Shown here: positions 8,636 to 17,384 of the stretch, one piece after another | How the letters are laid out: each line of letters starts with the position of its first letter | How positions within the stretch are numbered: the first letter of the stretch is position 1 | From: Chloroflexi bacterium 54-19 | GTDB lineage: Bacteria > Chloroflexota > Chloroflexia > Chloroheliales > Chloroheliaceae | DNA: 64,000 nucleotides | Direction: 5' to 3' | Assembly: GCA_001898225.1 (NCBI GenBank) | Contig: MKTJ01000064.1 | Span: 30,778-94,777, forward strand | Notes under the pieces: model-generated | The model's input: the letters and a program-made list of their open reading frames with translations, nothing else | Told to the model about the DNA's origin: nothing | The model's database searches: none | Made by a program: the position numbers and the translations under genes

Positions 8636-11600
8636 TTAAACAGATGTTTCAATGGCACCGAGGCTCAGCAAATTATACCGTTGAGCCTCAGTTAGTCCAA
8701 TTACACCTTTGATATTTAGGCCTTCGTAAGGTGAACGGGCAGTGAGGGTTTGAGCCAAGGTATTATTTACAAGGTTCCAGACCTTAATTATACCTCCTTC
8801 TCCACCACTATATAAGACATTCCCATCAGAGTTAAATGCTATTGTCGTCCCTTTAGAACCGTGTTCAAAAGTGGTAATTAATTGTACCTTTTCCAGATCT
8901 TCAACCTGCCAAACTTGAATTAATCCATTATCTCGAATTACCGCAACTTTTTGGGTATCAACGTTTGGGCTTGCGCCCAGGCTTATATTTGGGTTTAAAA
9001 CAGGACACTTTATATAGGCTATTGCCCAAATTAGTCCCTTATTACTGTTTATTGTGGTGACACATTCTCCCTTAACAGTATCCCAACAGCGAATACCTCC
9101 ATCTCCCCCTCCACTGAATAGGATGCTGCCATCATGATTGAAAGCCAGAGACATTACAAGGCTTTGGTTATGCCAACCGGCAAGTTTGCAAATTATCGCC
9201 TCTTTAGGATCAACTTTCCATAGATAGATAAATCCATCGTCCCCGCCACTAGCCAGGAATTGTCCATTCCGACTGAAAACCAGCTTTCGTATTCGACCCT
9301 GGTGGGTTGAATTACTGTCAAGGGGCTTTCCTGTTATTAAAGACCAAACCTTGATAATTCCTTCCTCATCACCACTTAAAAGTAGGTTCTTATCCGAGTT
9401 AAACAGGACAGCCGTTACCGTTTTGCGATGTCCGCTCAAAGTACGCCAGCATTTACAATTAGCTAGATTCCACAGTTTAATAGTGTTATCGCTACTACCA
9501 CTGGCAACTGTTTTACCATCTGAACTATAATCTAAAGCCACCACAAACCCCGTATGTCCCTTTAAGACAACTGGACTTATTGGGTGAGCTTGAGGTACCG
9601 CTTCAGGTAATTCCCATAACAAAAGATTATTATCTACCCCAGCTACTCCCAGATATTTACCGTCTGGGCTAACACCAACTGAATAGATTAAATTGTTATA
9701 ACCCTGGATTACGTCCAAGATTTCAAAACTTTTAAGCGACCAAAGTTTTAAATTTGAAATTTCGGCGCTACTACTGACAAAAGTCTCCTCATCAGCGCCA
9801 GGGCAAAAGGCTAGGGCTTCTATTGTCCTGTTACCGGAGGATAAACTCTTATGAATAGACATGTCCTCCACTTTATACACATTTATTATGCCGTCTACCC
9901 CCGAACTGGCAAGAAACTTACCATTCTTACTAAATGTTACAGCCGAAACAACTCCATTATGCTCTTTTAAGGAGTGTTTGAGACAGAAAGTTTGTTTTGC
10001 TGTCGTCCATACGTGAACTGTCCCGTCAGCACCACCACTTGCAAATAGGTTACCATCTGGACTAAACACCAATGATGACGAAGTAATCCATTGTTCGTTC
10101 TTCTTAAGAACAGCTGCTGGTTTAACAACAATTCCATTTTGAAAGTTATTATGTTCAATTTCCCTCAGGAATGCGTTCATTTCCCACAACTTAATTGTTC
10201 CATCAAACCCGCCACTGGCCAACAATTTACCATCCGAACTAAAAGCAAGAGCCATTATCCAACCCTGCTCTGCAACAATAGAAGCAATCAGTTGGGTGTT
10301 AGAAACCTGCCATAAATAAAAGGTTTGATCATCTCCCCCAGTGGCAAGCCATTTACCATCAGGACTAAAAGCAACTGAGCGTATAATGCCTGAGATAGGT
10401 GAGTTATCTTTGCCCAAAACAGCCAGACAAAGCCCACTTTGAGGTTCCCACAACCGGATTGTTCCGTCCGCACTCCCTGAAGCGAGAATAGAACCATCAG
10501 GACTAAAAGCTATTGTCGCTATTAGATTAGTATGCCCCAGGCACTCAAAAATCTGTCCCTCGAAGGTTGTTCCTACTCGCCACAACTTTATTGCACCATT
10601 AGCGCAACCAATTGCAAGGGTTGTACCATCTGGACTGTAAGCTAGGCTGTACCCGCTTAAATTAGCTTCAGTGAAAATAGCACCGGCAAGGTCGGTCCCA
10701 CTTAAATTTACATCATGCAATTCCACTCCGGCCAGATTTGTTTGCCACAAGGTAAGGTTTGCTAAGTTCAAACCGGTTAAATCAGCCCCTAAATGGATAA
10801 GCAAATTAAGTATATTTCCCCCGGCGTAACCCTGGGTATCCTGAGGTAAAATTTGCAAATTCATCAACAGTTGGTTCAGATAACTCTCTACTTTCTCATC
10901 CCGTTTAAGACTCATTTTAAGTTGACTCAGGAGGGGTTCAACTATAACTCTTAATTGGGTCTGGCGGATATATTCGCGGGCCCTGGTTTGTAAGAGAGGA
11001 TAGCGGTTCAGGATTACAGGGGTTTGAGATAGAATTTCTGCGTGCAATTGATTTAATAATCGCTGCGTAACATATTCTGTGATCACTCCCTGCAAAGTGA
11101 AGCTTGGATTCTTATCTGCTTTATCCTTATCCTGATTTTCGTCGATTAAAAACCGTCTGAATAAAGCACTTAGCCCGTCAGTAAAAATCTGAACCCCATA
11201 ATGCAAAACACTTTGGGTTTGGAATATTTCCACATCAAGGGGCTCTCGGCTAACCGCCAGCCAGTATAGAATATCTTGTTCTACAACCGAAAGTCTATCG
11301 AAATGTTGATCAAGAATATAGCGAATTTCGCCATCGCCATAGAGAAATATCTTACTGTCAATAAAAGCCCCCAGAGCCCCGCCAAACATTTCCTTTATGG
11401 GTTCCGCTATTAATTTGAGGGCCAGAGGATTACCGCTGTAATGCTGATTAAGAATTTCGCTCTGAACCTCATCGCTGGGAATATTCATACTATGCAGAAT
11501 AGCCTGACAGGATTTATTATCCAGCCCCTTAAGGGCCAGTGAGCGAACATGGCCATTCTTATCCTCCCGGGAAGCGCTCTGGCGAAGTCTTTCCCGGCTA

Positions 11601-12469
11601 GTGATTAATAGACAACTCCGATGGGAAAATTCGCTTATTCGCCGGATAAAGTCTCCATAATCGGTATAGCCTTCGTTGAATTCCCCGGCTACCAGCCCCG
11701 CTTGCATGATGGTTTCCATGTTATCTAAAACGAGTAGACAGCGATAATTACGCAGGTACTTCATTAACAGCACTATTTTTTCACTTTGTAAGGTAGGAAG
11801 GTTGGCCGGCTGACCATTGAGCAAAAAGCGAAGTAAACTATCTAAAAGTTCACCTAGCGGTGGCGCGTTATGCAGGCTGCGAAAAATCACAAAATCGAAA
11901 TGGGAGGCCACCTGGTGAGCAATACTGACGGCTAGGCCGGTTTTACCGATGCCACCAATTCCGAATATACTGACTACCTTATGCTTATCTTTGGTAAGCC
12001 ATTTCTCCAGTTTATTACTCTCTTCTTCCCGTCCGTAAAGCACCCGGTTGTCAATAGCTTCACTCCAATCCTGGCGAGGTGCACCCCTTACAAAACTTAA
12101 TGGCATCGGGTGTTGTAGGTCCGTCTGAGTTTGTTCCTTGAGCAAACTATTAAACCAGGCCGGGTCAAAAGCCTCTTTTATCTCCTTTTTTGAACCGGTG
12201 GCTTTTTCCCACAGAAACTGTGCTTCAGTTTGCTCCTCCCGGATGTTAAAGCAGCCTCTTTCCAAGAAAATGGTAATAAGCTGGCGCAAGTGATGGATTT
12301 GCGGATAGCTACTACCGGCTTCCCAATTTAAGACCGATCTTTTGTTGATCCCGATCAATTCAGCCAGTTGGTGCTGTGTAAGCTTAGCCTTACGGCGATA
12401 AGACTGTATTAAACTGCCAGACTCATAGTCAAGAGCTCTGTAATTATGTGAAGTTCGCATAAATTTCAA
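8636..12469 (-). CDS. XRE-NB-ARC-WD40 STAND signalling protein
   Basis: The protein has 1277 residues. Residues about 15-75 are an XRE helix-turn-helix (LTQHQLAELIGINKRSVLNWE). An NB-ARC NTPase follows at about 140-430, with Walker A GIGGIGKT near residue 170, Walker B LLVLDNMETI, and GNPLAL as the GxP motif. After a helical winged-helix-like region there is a short pentapeptide-repeat stretch (LTGLNLANLTLWQTNLAG) near 570-600. From there to the end are roughly 14 WD40 blades (SPDGKLLASGG, GTIKLWE types). STAND proteins of this build are ligand-triggered NTPase switches found in regulation and antiphage defence. The NTPase motifs look intact. The ligand is unknown; the HTH suggests DNA binding or self-regulation. 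Confidence 0.9.
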   Translation of the reverse strand: MKFMRTSHNYRALDYESGSLIQSYRRKAKLTQHQLAELIGINKRSVLNWEAGSSYPQIHHLRQLITIFLERGCFNIREEQTEAQFLWEKATGSKKEIKEAFDPAWFNSLLKEQTQTDLQHPMPLSFVRGAPRQDWSEAIDNRVLYGREEESNKLEKWLTKDKHKVVSIFGIGGIGKTGLAVSIAHQVASHFDFVIFRSLHNAPPLGELLDSLLRFLLNGQPANLPTLQSEKIVLLMKYLRNYRCLLVLDNMETIMQAGLVAGEFNEGYTDYGDFIRRISEFSHRSCLLITSRERLRQSASREDKNGHVRSLALKGLDNKSCQAILHSMNIPSDEVQSEILNQHYSGNPLALKLIAEPIKEMFGGALGAFIDSKIFLYGDGEIRYILDQHFDRLSVVEQDILYWLAVSREPLDVEIFQTQSVLHYGVQIFTDGLSALFRRFLIDENQDKDKADKNPSFTLQGVITEYVTQRLLNQLHAEILSQTPVILNRYPLLQTRAREYIRQTQLRVIVEPLLSQLKMSLKRDEKVESYLNQLLMNLQILPQDTQGYAGGNILNLLIHLGADLTGLNLANLTLWQTNLAGVELHDVNLSGTDLAGAIFTEANLSGYSLAYSPDGTTLAIGCANGAIKLWRVGTTFEGQIFECLGHTNLIATIAFSPDGSILASGSADGTIRLWEPQSGLCLAVLGKDNSPISGIIRSVAFSPDGKWLATGGDDQTFYLWQVSNTQLIASIVAEQGWIMALAFSSDGKLLASGGFDGTIKLWEMNAFLREIEHNNFQNGIVVKPAAVLKKNEQWITSSSLVFSPDGNLFASGGADGTVHVWTTAKQTFCLKHSLKEHNGVVSAVTFSKNGKFLASSGVDGIINVYKVEDMSIHKSLSSGNRTIEALAFCPGADEETFVSSSAEISNLKLWSLKSFEILDVIQGYNNLIYSVGVSPDGKYLGVAGVDNNLLLWELPEAVPQAHPISPVVLKGHTGFVVALDYSSDGKTVASGSSDNTIKLWNLANCKCWRTLSGHRKTVTAVLFNSDKNLLLSGDEEGIIKVWSLITGKPLDSNSTHQGRIRKLVFSRNGQFLASGGDDGFIYLWKVDPKEAIICKLAGWHNQSLVMSLAFNHDGSILFSGGGDGGIRCWDTVKGECVTTINSNKGLIWAIAYIKCPVLNPNISLGASPNVDTQKVAVIRDNGLIQVWQVEDLEKVQLITTFEHGSKGTTIAFNSDGNVLYSGGEGGIIKVWNLVNNTLAQTLTARSPYEGLNIKGVIGLTEAQRYNLLSLGAIETSV

Positions 12470-12598
12470 AGAAAGGTGAAGTGTTTTCGCTAAAAGATGA
12501 AATGCCAGGTGAATAATACGTATTTTACTTAATCTAACGTTACCTTAATATTATTTTATCATAAAGTTGTCCTATCGATGCTGATGTACCACGTAACT

Positions 12599-12639
12599 TG
12601 TCTCACCGGCCAAAGGGTTTTTCGGGCGTAGGTGAGACA
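12599..12639. repeat. 9-bp inverted repeat in the divergent STAND/TPR gap
   Basis: tgtctcacc (12599-12607) and ggtgagaca (12631-12639) are perfect inverted copies separated by 23 bp. They sit in the 319-bp gap (12470-12788) between the leftward XRE-STAND gene and the rightward TPR gene. This could be a dyad operator for the XRE domain of the STAND protein, or an RNA hairpin. I see nothing else certain in this gap. Confidence 0.45.
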
Positions 12640-12788
12640 GCAATTTCCCTTGATTTGAAAACTGCAATATTAAATTTCCAGGTTTTGGGGTTGCTTTGGA
12701 TTTTCACAAGTTTAGCAAGTAAGCAAAACCGGAACAAGACGACAGGGTTGAATAGATAGCTTGATAAGTAGGAAAGTGGGTAAGGTCG

Positions 12789-14054
12789 ATGCTCTCGTTT
12801 TTACATAATTTCCTGCCATCTCAAAATTACAAATCTGGTGAAATTCAATCCGAATTAAACCAGGTCCCTTTCCAGTGTCAAGTTGAGGGTTCAATGATAT
12901 TACCTCCACCTTCTCAAGACACGGATTTTAAGAACTTTTGGGAGACATTTCTAAGATATTTCAACCGACATGTGCCTTTAGATGCAGCATTGCTGAAGGC
13001 GCGTGCGGCTATAGAGGAACAGCAACCTGAGGAAGCCCTACTTTCCCTGGAAAGTATTGATTTGTCCCGGTTAGGCCCCCTTTCGCAGGCAATCTATTAT
13101 TGCCTTAAAGGTCAAGGCTGGTTGCTCTTAAAAGAATATGATAAAGAAATAAGCGCCTTTCAAGAGGCTATCCGAGTTCTTGAAATAGGGAAACCGCTGA
13201 CCTCTGTACAGATAGTGTGGGTCCATAACTGGCTTGCAACAGCCTTATATGAGCAGGGTAAAATAACACAAAGCCTTGAAGAACTTCACCTTTGCCTCAA
13301 AAGCTCTTCACCATATTTTATTCAGACTGGTCGGCTCCGAATGAAGGTTTTACTCAACCTGGGACATGTGAATACTGCCTTGGGACAATATCAACAGGCT
13401 TTAGATAACTACGGGCAGGCGCTAGCTTTAATCCAGGTTAAAGGTGAGCAAGAAAAATTAGACTTAGCTGGGATTTACTGGGGACTAGGTTTTGCTTATC
13501 GAAGTAAGGAAAACTTTACCAGGGCCAGACTTTTCCTTGATAAAACCCTGGCGCTGTTTTTAGAGGCAGGCAACTTAATCATGGTGACTAGAGTGCAAAA
13601 CCTCCTTGGGCTGGTATTAATCGAAAAAGGAGAACTCAAGGAGGCAGAACAAATTTTGAAACAAGCTTTAGTTACCGCTGAAGCCTTACCGGATACAAAA
13701 AGAGATTATGTTGTCCTCACCCGCACCAGTAACAATTTAGCCTTTTTATTTAAGCTGCAAGAAAGATGGGTGGAAGCCCAGGAATGGGCGACCATAAGTC
13801 TTGGCTATGCCGAAAAACTAACTGAACCACTTCTGGTAAGCCGGGTCCGGGTAGACCTAGCAGAAATAAATTTGAGTCTTGGCAGACCGGTGGAAGCAAT
13901 TAAGCTTTTCAATTCAGCGATAGCCATTATTGAGCAACCCAAAATAACTAAGGGATGCTGGCAAATTTATTACCGCTATGGCGTAGCTTTGAGGCATATG
14001 GGTCACCTTCAAGAAGCTTTCGATATTCTTAGCAGAGGTTATATGTTAACTTAG
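12789..14054 (+). CDS. Tetratricopeptide-repeat protein
   Basis: The 421-residue all-helical protein contains about eight TPR units from residue ~75 on (EYDKEISAFQEAIRVLE, QYQQALDNYGQALALIQ, NFTRARLFLDKTLALF, ELKEAEQILKQALVTAE). No enzymatic domain, signal peptide or membrane helix is seen. It resembles the sensor half of XRE-TPR or STAND regulators without a DNA-binding domain. The start is uncertain: ATG 12789 has taagg only 3 nt upstream, and an in-frame Met at codon 36 has a GAGGG sequence before it. It is divergent from the STAND gene and convergent with the kinase gene. Confidence 0.75.
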   Translation: MLSFLHNFLPSQNYKSGEIQSELNQVPFQCQVEGSMILPPPSQDTDFKNFWETFLRYFNRHVPLDAALLKARAAIEEQQPEEALLSLESIDLSRLGPLSQAIYYCLKGQGWLLLKEYDKEISAFQEAIRVLEIGKPLTSVQIVWVHNWLATALYEQGKITQSLEELHLCLKSSSPYFIQTGRLRMKVLLNLGHVNTALGQYQQALDNYGQALALIQVKGEQEKLDLAGIYWGLGFAYRSKENFTRARLFLDKTLALFLEAGNLIMVTRVQNLLGLVLIEKGELKEAEQILKQALVTAEALPDTKRDYVVLTRTSNNLAFLFKLQERWVEAQEWATISLGYAEKLTEPLLVSRVRVDLAEINLSLGRPVEAIKLFNSAIAIIEQPKITKGCWQIYYRYGVALRHMGHLQEAFDILSRGYMLT

Positions 14055-14105
14055 TTTTGTCGAAATTTAGAGAAAACTTTAGATAACGTTCCCAACGGGT
14101 TTCTC

Positions 14106-15320
14106 TTAATTATTAGCATGTCCGCATTGTGGACAAAACCGCGCCCGTAACGGCACAAAGGCATTACAAAATGAGCACTGTCTGGAACGATTGCTTAAAG
14201 GAGCCGCATCATTAGTGCAGTAAATCAAACGGCGATCATTTAGAGTACCGCATTTGGAACAGCGTACCAGTTTTGTCAATTTTCCCGCCTGTAAATCATT
14301 TTTGAATTCGGTCGCGGATTCGAAACGCTCCGCCGAATTTTCATTCAGATTCGTCAGGATAATTTCTTCTAGATCTTCCGACACTTGAAAATTAATTTTG
14401 CGCAATGCGCCCGGATGGCGATCGGAAGCGTCATCCAGAATTTGGGTCGTTAAAAGAAAATAAAGAGTTGCGGCCAATGAATAAAGATCTGAACGAGGTT
14501 CGGCATTTCCTTTCAACTGTTCAGGTGCTACAAAACCACTGGTTCCTACTTTAGTTAATTTGGTACCGTCTCGAACATTGCGAGCGATACCGAAATCAAT
14601 AAGGGCAATTGAACTGTCGGCAGTCCGTAACCTTAAATTCTCAGGTTTAATATCCCGGTGAAGGATAGGAGGCGTACGGTTGTGTAATATTTCCAATACT
14701 TCACATAATTTTATAGCATAATCAACCGCTGTATTGACATCTAAAGCCCGTTTTTGCCTAGTAATTACCTCATCTAGATCTAACCCGTCAATAAATTCCA
14801 TCGCAAAGTAGTAACGCTTACCTTCCTGCACTACATCCGCCAATAATCTGGGAACAGAGCGAATCTGGGTAAGCGAGCCAAGCACCTTTGCTTCGTTGGT
14901 AAAATGTTCCAGGTAAACTTTTCTTTCGTTTTCAGGCCGCCCTTGTTCGTCAAGTAGTTCTTTTATTACAATTTTGGAACCAGCCTGGTTGTCCTGGGCA
15001 ATATAAACTCGGCCCATTCCACCCTGACGGAGCAAGGAATCAATGGTCCAGCGACCGTTACCTAATTTTGCGCCGGGTGATAAAGGCAGTAAGATCTGGC
15101 AGTAGCCGCAATAAACCGCGTTGGTAGGACTGCTGTAACCGCAGCTATTACAAATCAGGCGGCCCGCTTGTTCCCGGTCCGGGTAAGGACTGTAACCGTT
15201 CTGCGGATTTGGCGGAGAGGAGGTGACGGGTTGCGTCGAAGGAGCGACTAACTCAAACCCGCAGTTATCGCAAAATGGCTGGTTAGGTGGGTTTTCGGTT
15301 TCGCATTGTATACAAACCAT
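14106..15320 (-). CDS. Zinc-ribbon Ser/Thr protein kinase
   Basis: The 404-residue protein has two N-terminal zinc ribbons (CIQCETENPPNQPFCDNCG and CNSCGYSSPTNAVYCGYC). A Hanks-type kinase domain follows at about residues 88-340. Its catalytic features are intact: glycine loop RQGGMGRVY, ATP-binding Lys in IVIKEL, HRDIKPEN near residue 222, DFGIAR, and GTSGFVAPEQ. After it come two more ribbons (CSKCGTLNDRRLIYC and CSFCNAFVPLRARFCPQC). There is no membrane helix. It lies 64 bp downstream of the FHA gene on the same strand, presumably one operon. FHA plus kinase beside a type VII-like locus suggests phospho-control of secretion; partners are inferred. Confidence 0.9.
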   Translation of the reverse strand: MVCIQCETENPPNQPFCDNCGFELVAPSTQPVTSSPPNPQNGYSPYPDREQAGRLICNSCGYSSPTNAVYCGYCQILLPLSPGAKLGNGRWTIDSLLRQGGMGRVYIAQDNQAGSKIVIKELLDEQGRPENERKVYLEHFTNEAKVLGSLTQIRSVPRLLADVVQEGKRYYFAMEFIDGLDLDEVITRQKRALDVNTAVDYAIKLCEVLEILHNRTPPILHRDIKPENLRLRTADSSIALIDFGIARNVRDGTKLTKVGTSGFVAPEQLKGNAEPRSDLYSLAATLYFLLTTQILDDASDRHPGALRKINFQVSEDLEEIILTNLNENSAERFESATEFKNDLQAGKLTKLVRCSKCGTLNDRRLIYCTNDAAPLSNRSRQCSFCNAFVPLRARFCPQCGHANN

Positions 15321-15384
15321 AAGTTTACTATTACCTCGAATAATACTTGCCTGTTTGAGGTTAAAACCCTTATTTCAACAAAAT

Positions 15385-16179
15385 TTAAAAACTTTCAAAG
15401 AGTAAAAAAACGCGGCCGATAATCACCTCGTCACCAGGCTGTAACGGCCGACTTCCGCGTGGGGCTAACCGGTTAGTTTGGCCTCCACGCCGAACTTTTG
15501 TGCCGTTAGCTCCCCCGGCGTCCTCAATCCACCAATTACCATTTTTATAGCGAATGAAAGCGTGCCGTCGGTGGACAAACCCTTCAGAGTCCTGCTTATC
15601 CAAATCAATGTGTGGAAAATAATTCTCGTCTTCATCCCAGCGCCCAATTTCGTTTATGCCGGGATTAAGGGTAAACTTTTCTCCAAGTCGCGCGCCCCGT
15701 GTCACTATTAAGCTAGGATTGTTTGATACGGTGTTGTTATTAACTATTTTACCGGGTGGTTGCACTGCTGGCGGTACCGTTGCAGGCAGTACAGGAAAAT
15801 TAACTTGGTTAAAGTTTTCTGGCCCGGTACCTGAGATTTGGGCTGGCAGCGATGGCGGCTCATAAGGCAAAGGGGTAGGTGTTGGAGTTACCTGGATTGA
15901 CCCGCTTGGTTGTATTGATGCTGCTGAACGACTAAAAGAATTTGGCGACTGGCTCGGTAGCTCGTTGTAGTTAGGGCGCTCGAAAGGATACCCCTGGTCA
16001 GGGTACGCTTGCGGACGCTGGTATTGTGATGCAGGCATAGCATGAACCGTCTGGTCAAAACTACCCGGCAAACGAGGCAGTGAAACTTGAGAGGAAGGCG
16101 GTAATGGTGCCGAACATTGATCACAAAAACGCATTCCATCTGGATTGAGGGCTTTACAATCCTCACACATTACGGCCAT
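15385..16179 (-). CDS. Zinc-ribbon FHA-domain protein
   Basis: The 264-residue protein starts with a zinc ribbon (CEDCKALNPDGMRFCDQC). A Pro/Gln/Ser-rich disordered linker spans about residues 25-165. A C-terminal FHA domain follows at about 175-262, with the phosphothreonine-binding pattern (NEIGRWDED, FVHRRHAFI, and the ANGTKVRRGG turn). FHA domains read phosphothreonine marks. Firmicute EssC proteins carry FHA domains fused at their N-terminus; here the EssC-like protein lacks them, so this separate gene may supply the function (inference). It is probably co-transcribed with the downstream kinase gene and is divergent from the VWA gene. Confidence 0.88.
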   Translation of the reverse strand: MAVMCEDCKALNPDGMRFCDQCSAPLPPSSQVSLPRLPGSFDQTVHAMPASQYQRPQAYPDQGYPFERPNYNELPSQSPNSFSRSAASIQPSGSIQVTPTPTPLPYEPPSLPAQISGTGPENFNQVNFPVLPATVPPAVQPPGKIVNNNTVSNNPSLIVTRGARLGEKFTLNPGINEIGRWDEDENYFPHIDLDKQDSEGFVHRRHAFIRYKNGNWWIEDAGGANGTKVRRGGQTNRLAPRGSRPLQPGDEVIIGRVFLLFESF

Positions 16180-16402
16180 ATATTACTCCAGAGTTACTTA
16201 CCTGATGCCAAACCTTAAAACCCATGGTCGTTTGGTTTTATTTTATAAACGATTTATATCTGTTATTAAACTTTTGAACGGGTTAGAGAAATTTATTAAT
16301 TGGTTTATATAAATTACCACCGGTATATAATTTTGTCAATGTCAAACTTTTGCTGTTCATATAAGATCTATTTTATATGTTAATTCTCGGAAGAGGCTTT
16401 TA

Positions 16403-16431
16403 TTGACACAAAGCGCAATATTAATTATAAT
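16403..16431 (+). promoter_or_regulatory. Consensus sigma-70 promoter of the type VII-like operon
   Basis: TTGACA at 16403-16408 and TATAAT at 16426-16431 are separated by exactly 17 bp, matching the full housekeeping consensus. The predicted start is near 16438, giving an untranslated leader of about 130 nt before the VWA gene. It lies in the 389-bp AT-rich gap (16180-16568) between the FHA and VWA genes. I could not assign the opposing promoter for the FHA gene with confidence. Confidence 0.8.
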
Positions 16432-16568
16432 TAATTACATTTCAAATTTTCTAGCACTGGTTCCATTTTCTCTGGCTAAACATTTAAGCATTAATTTGCT
16501 TATAAACGGTCCAATTTACCGCTAAAAGCGGGTTTAAGTCGGTTTGTGGTCTTTTCCGGGAGATATCA

Positions 16569-17318
16569 ATGCCCTATTCTATACTAGCAACCGCCAAAAC
16601 TCCGGCGCTCATTATTTATTTGCTCGATGTCAGTGCTTCCATGACCCAACCGCTGGGCAATAAAAGGCGAATAGATATAGTTACGGAGGCTCTTACCACA
16701 GCCTTGCGACAAATGGTCTTTCGTTCAACCAAAGGCGTACGGATTTCCCCGCGCTACCGTATTGCTATGCTTGCTTATAGCGACCACGTCTATGATTTGC
16801 TCGACGGCGTTAAATCGGTTGACCAGGTGGCCGGGTTGGGTGTGCCCGAACTGAGTCCTTTACGCACTACTGAAACGGCTAAAGCCTTTAGCCAGGCTGA
16901 AAAGCTACTTCAGGCCGAATGGCCTTCGCTGCAAAACGGTCCTGCACCCCTTATTTGTCATATGACCGACGGTGAATTCACCGGTCCTGATCCCCAGCCG
17001 ATCGCACACCGCATTATGCAGCGCAGCCTACCGGATGGCAACGTTCTGGTGGAGAACATTTTTATCTCTGATAAAATCTTAAGCCAGCCGATAAAAGATG
17101 TTTCAACCTGGCCGGGTATTCTGCCTCATACCCCTTTGAACAGCGACTATGCTGCTAAGTTACGGTCCATGTCATCGCCTATTCCGGATAGTTACCGGGA
17201 AATGATGTTAGAGAACAGTTACCGTATTGGCGCGGAAGCAGTAATGCTTTTACCGGGGGTGAACTCCGAACTGGTAGCAATGGGTTTTCAAATGTCGGCG
17301 GCTACACCGACTCGTTAG
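16569..17318 (+). CDS. VWA-domain protein (TerY-like)
   Basis: The 249-residue protein is essentially one von Willebrand factor A domain. The metal-ion-dependent adhesion motif is intact: DVSAS at residues 20-24, with MTDGEFTG in the second half. There is no signal peptide, so it should act in the cytoplasm. It is the first plus-strand gene behind a strong promoter. An atypical kinase and a PP2C phosphatase follow at 66- and 23-bp spacings. The VWA/kinase/PP2C set matches the known TerY-P triad concept of stress-signalling modules. Here it heads a WXG100/EssC-type gene set, suggesting a scaffold or chaperone role (inference). Confidence 0.85.
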   Translation: MPYSILATAKTPALIIYLLDVSASMTQPLGNKRRIDIVTEALTTALRQMVFRSTKGVRISPRYRIAMLAYSDHVYDLLDGVKSVDQVAGLGVPELSPLRTTETAKAFSQAEKLLQAEWPSLQNGPAPLICHMTDGEFTGPDPQPIAHRIMQRSLPDGNVLVENIFISDKILSQPIKDVSTWPGILPHTPLNSDYAAKLRSMSSPIPDSYREMMLENSYRIGAEAVMLLPGVNSELVAMGFQMSAATPTR

Positions 17319-17384
17319 CTATATTTTTGGGAAAACTAACAGGCTCACACTTTTAAAGCTCAGGCTTTAGGAAAGATATATTAT

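Noticed and set aside
16320..16350. Possible minus-strand promoter (ttgaca-like) for the FHA gene
   Set aside because: A -35-like sequence exists on the minus strand, but no acceptable -10 lies at 16-18 bp.
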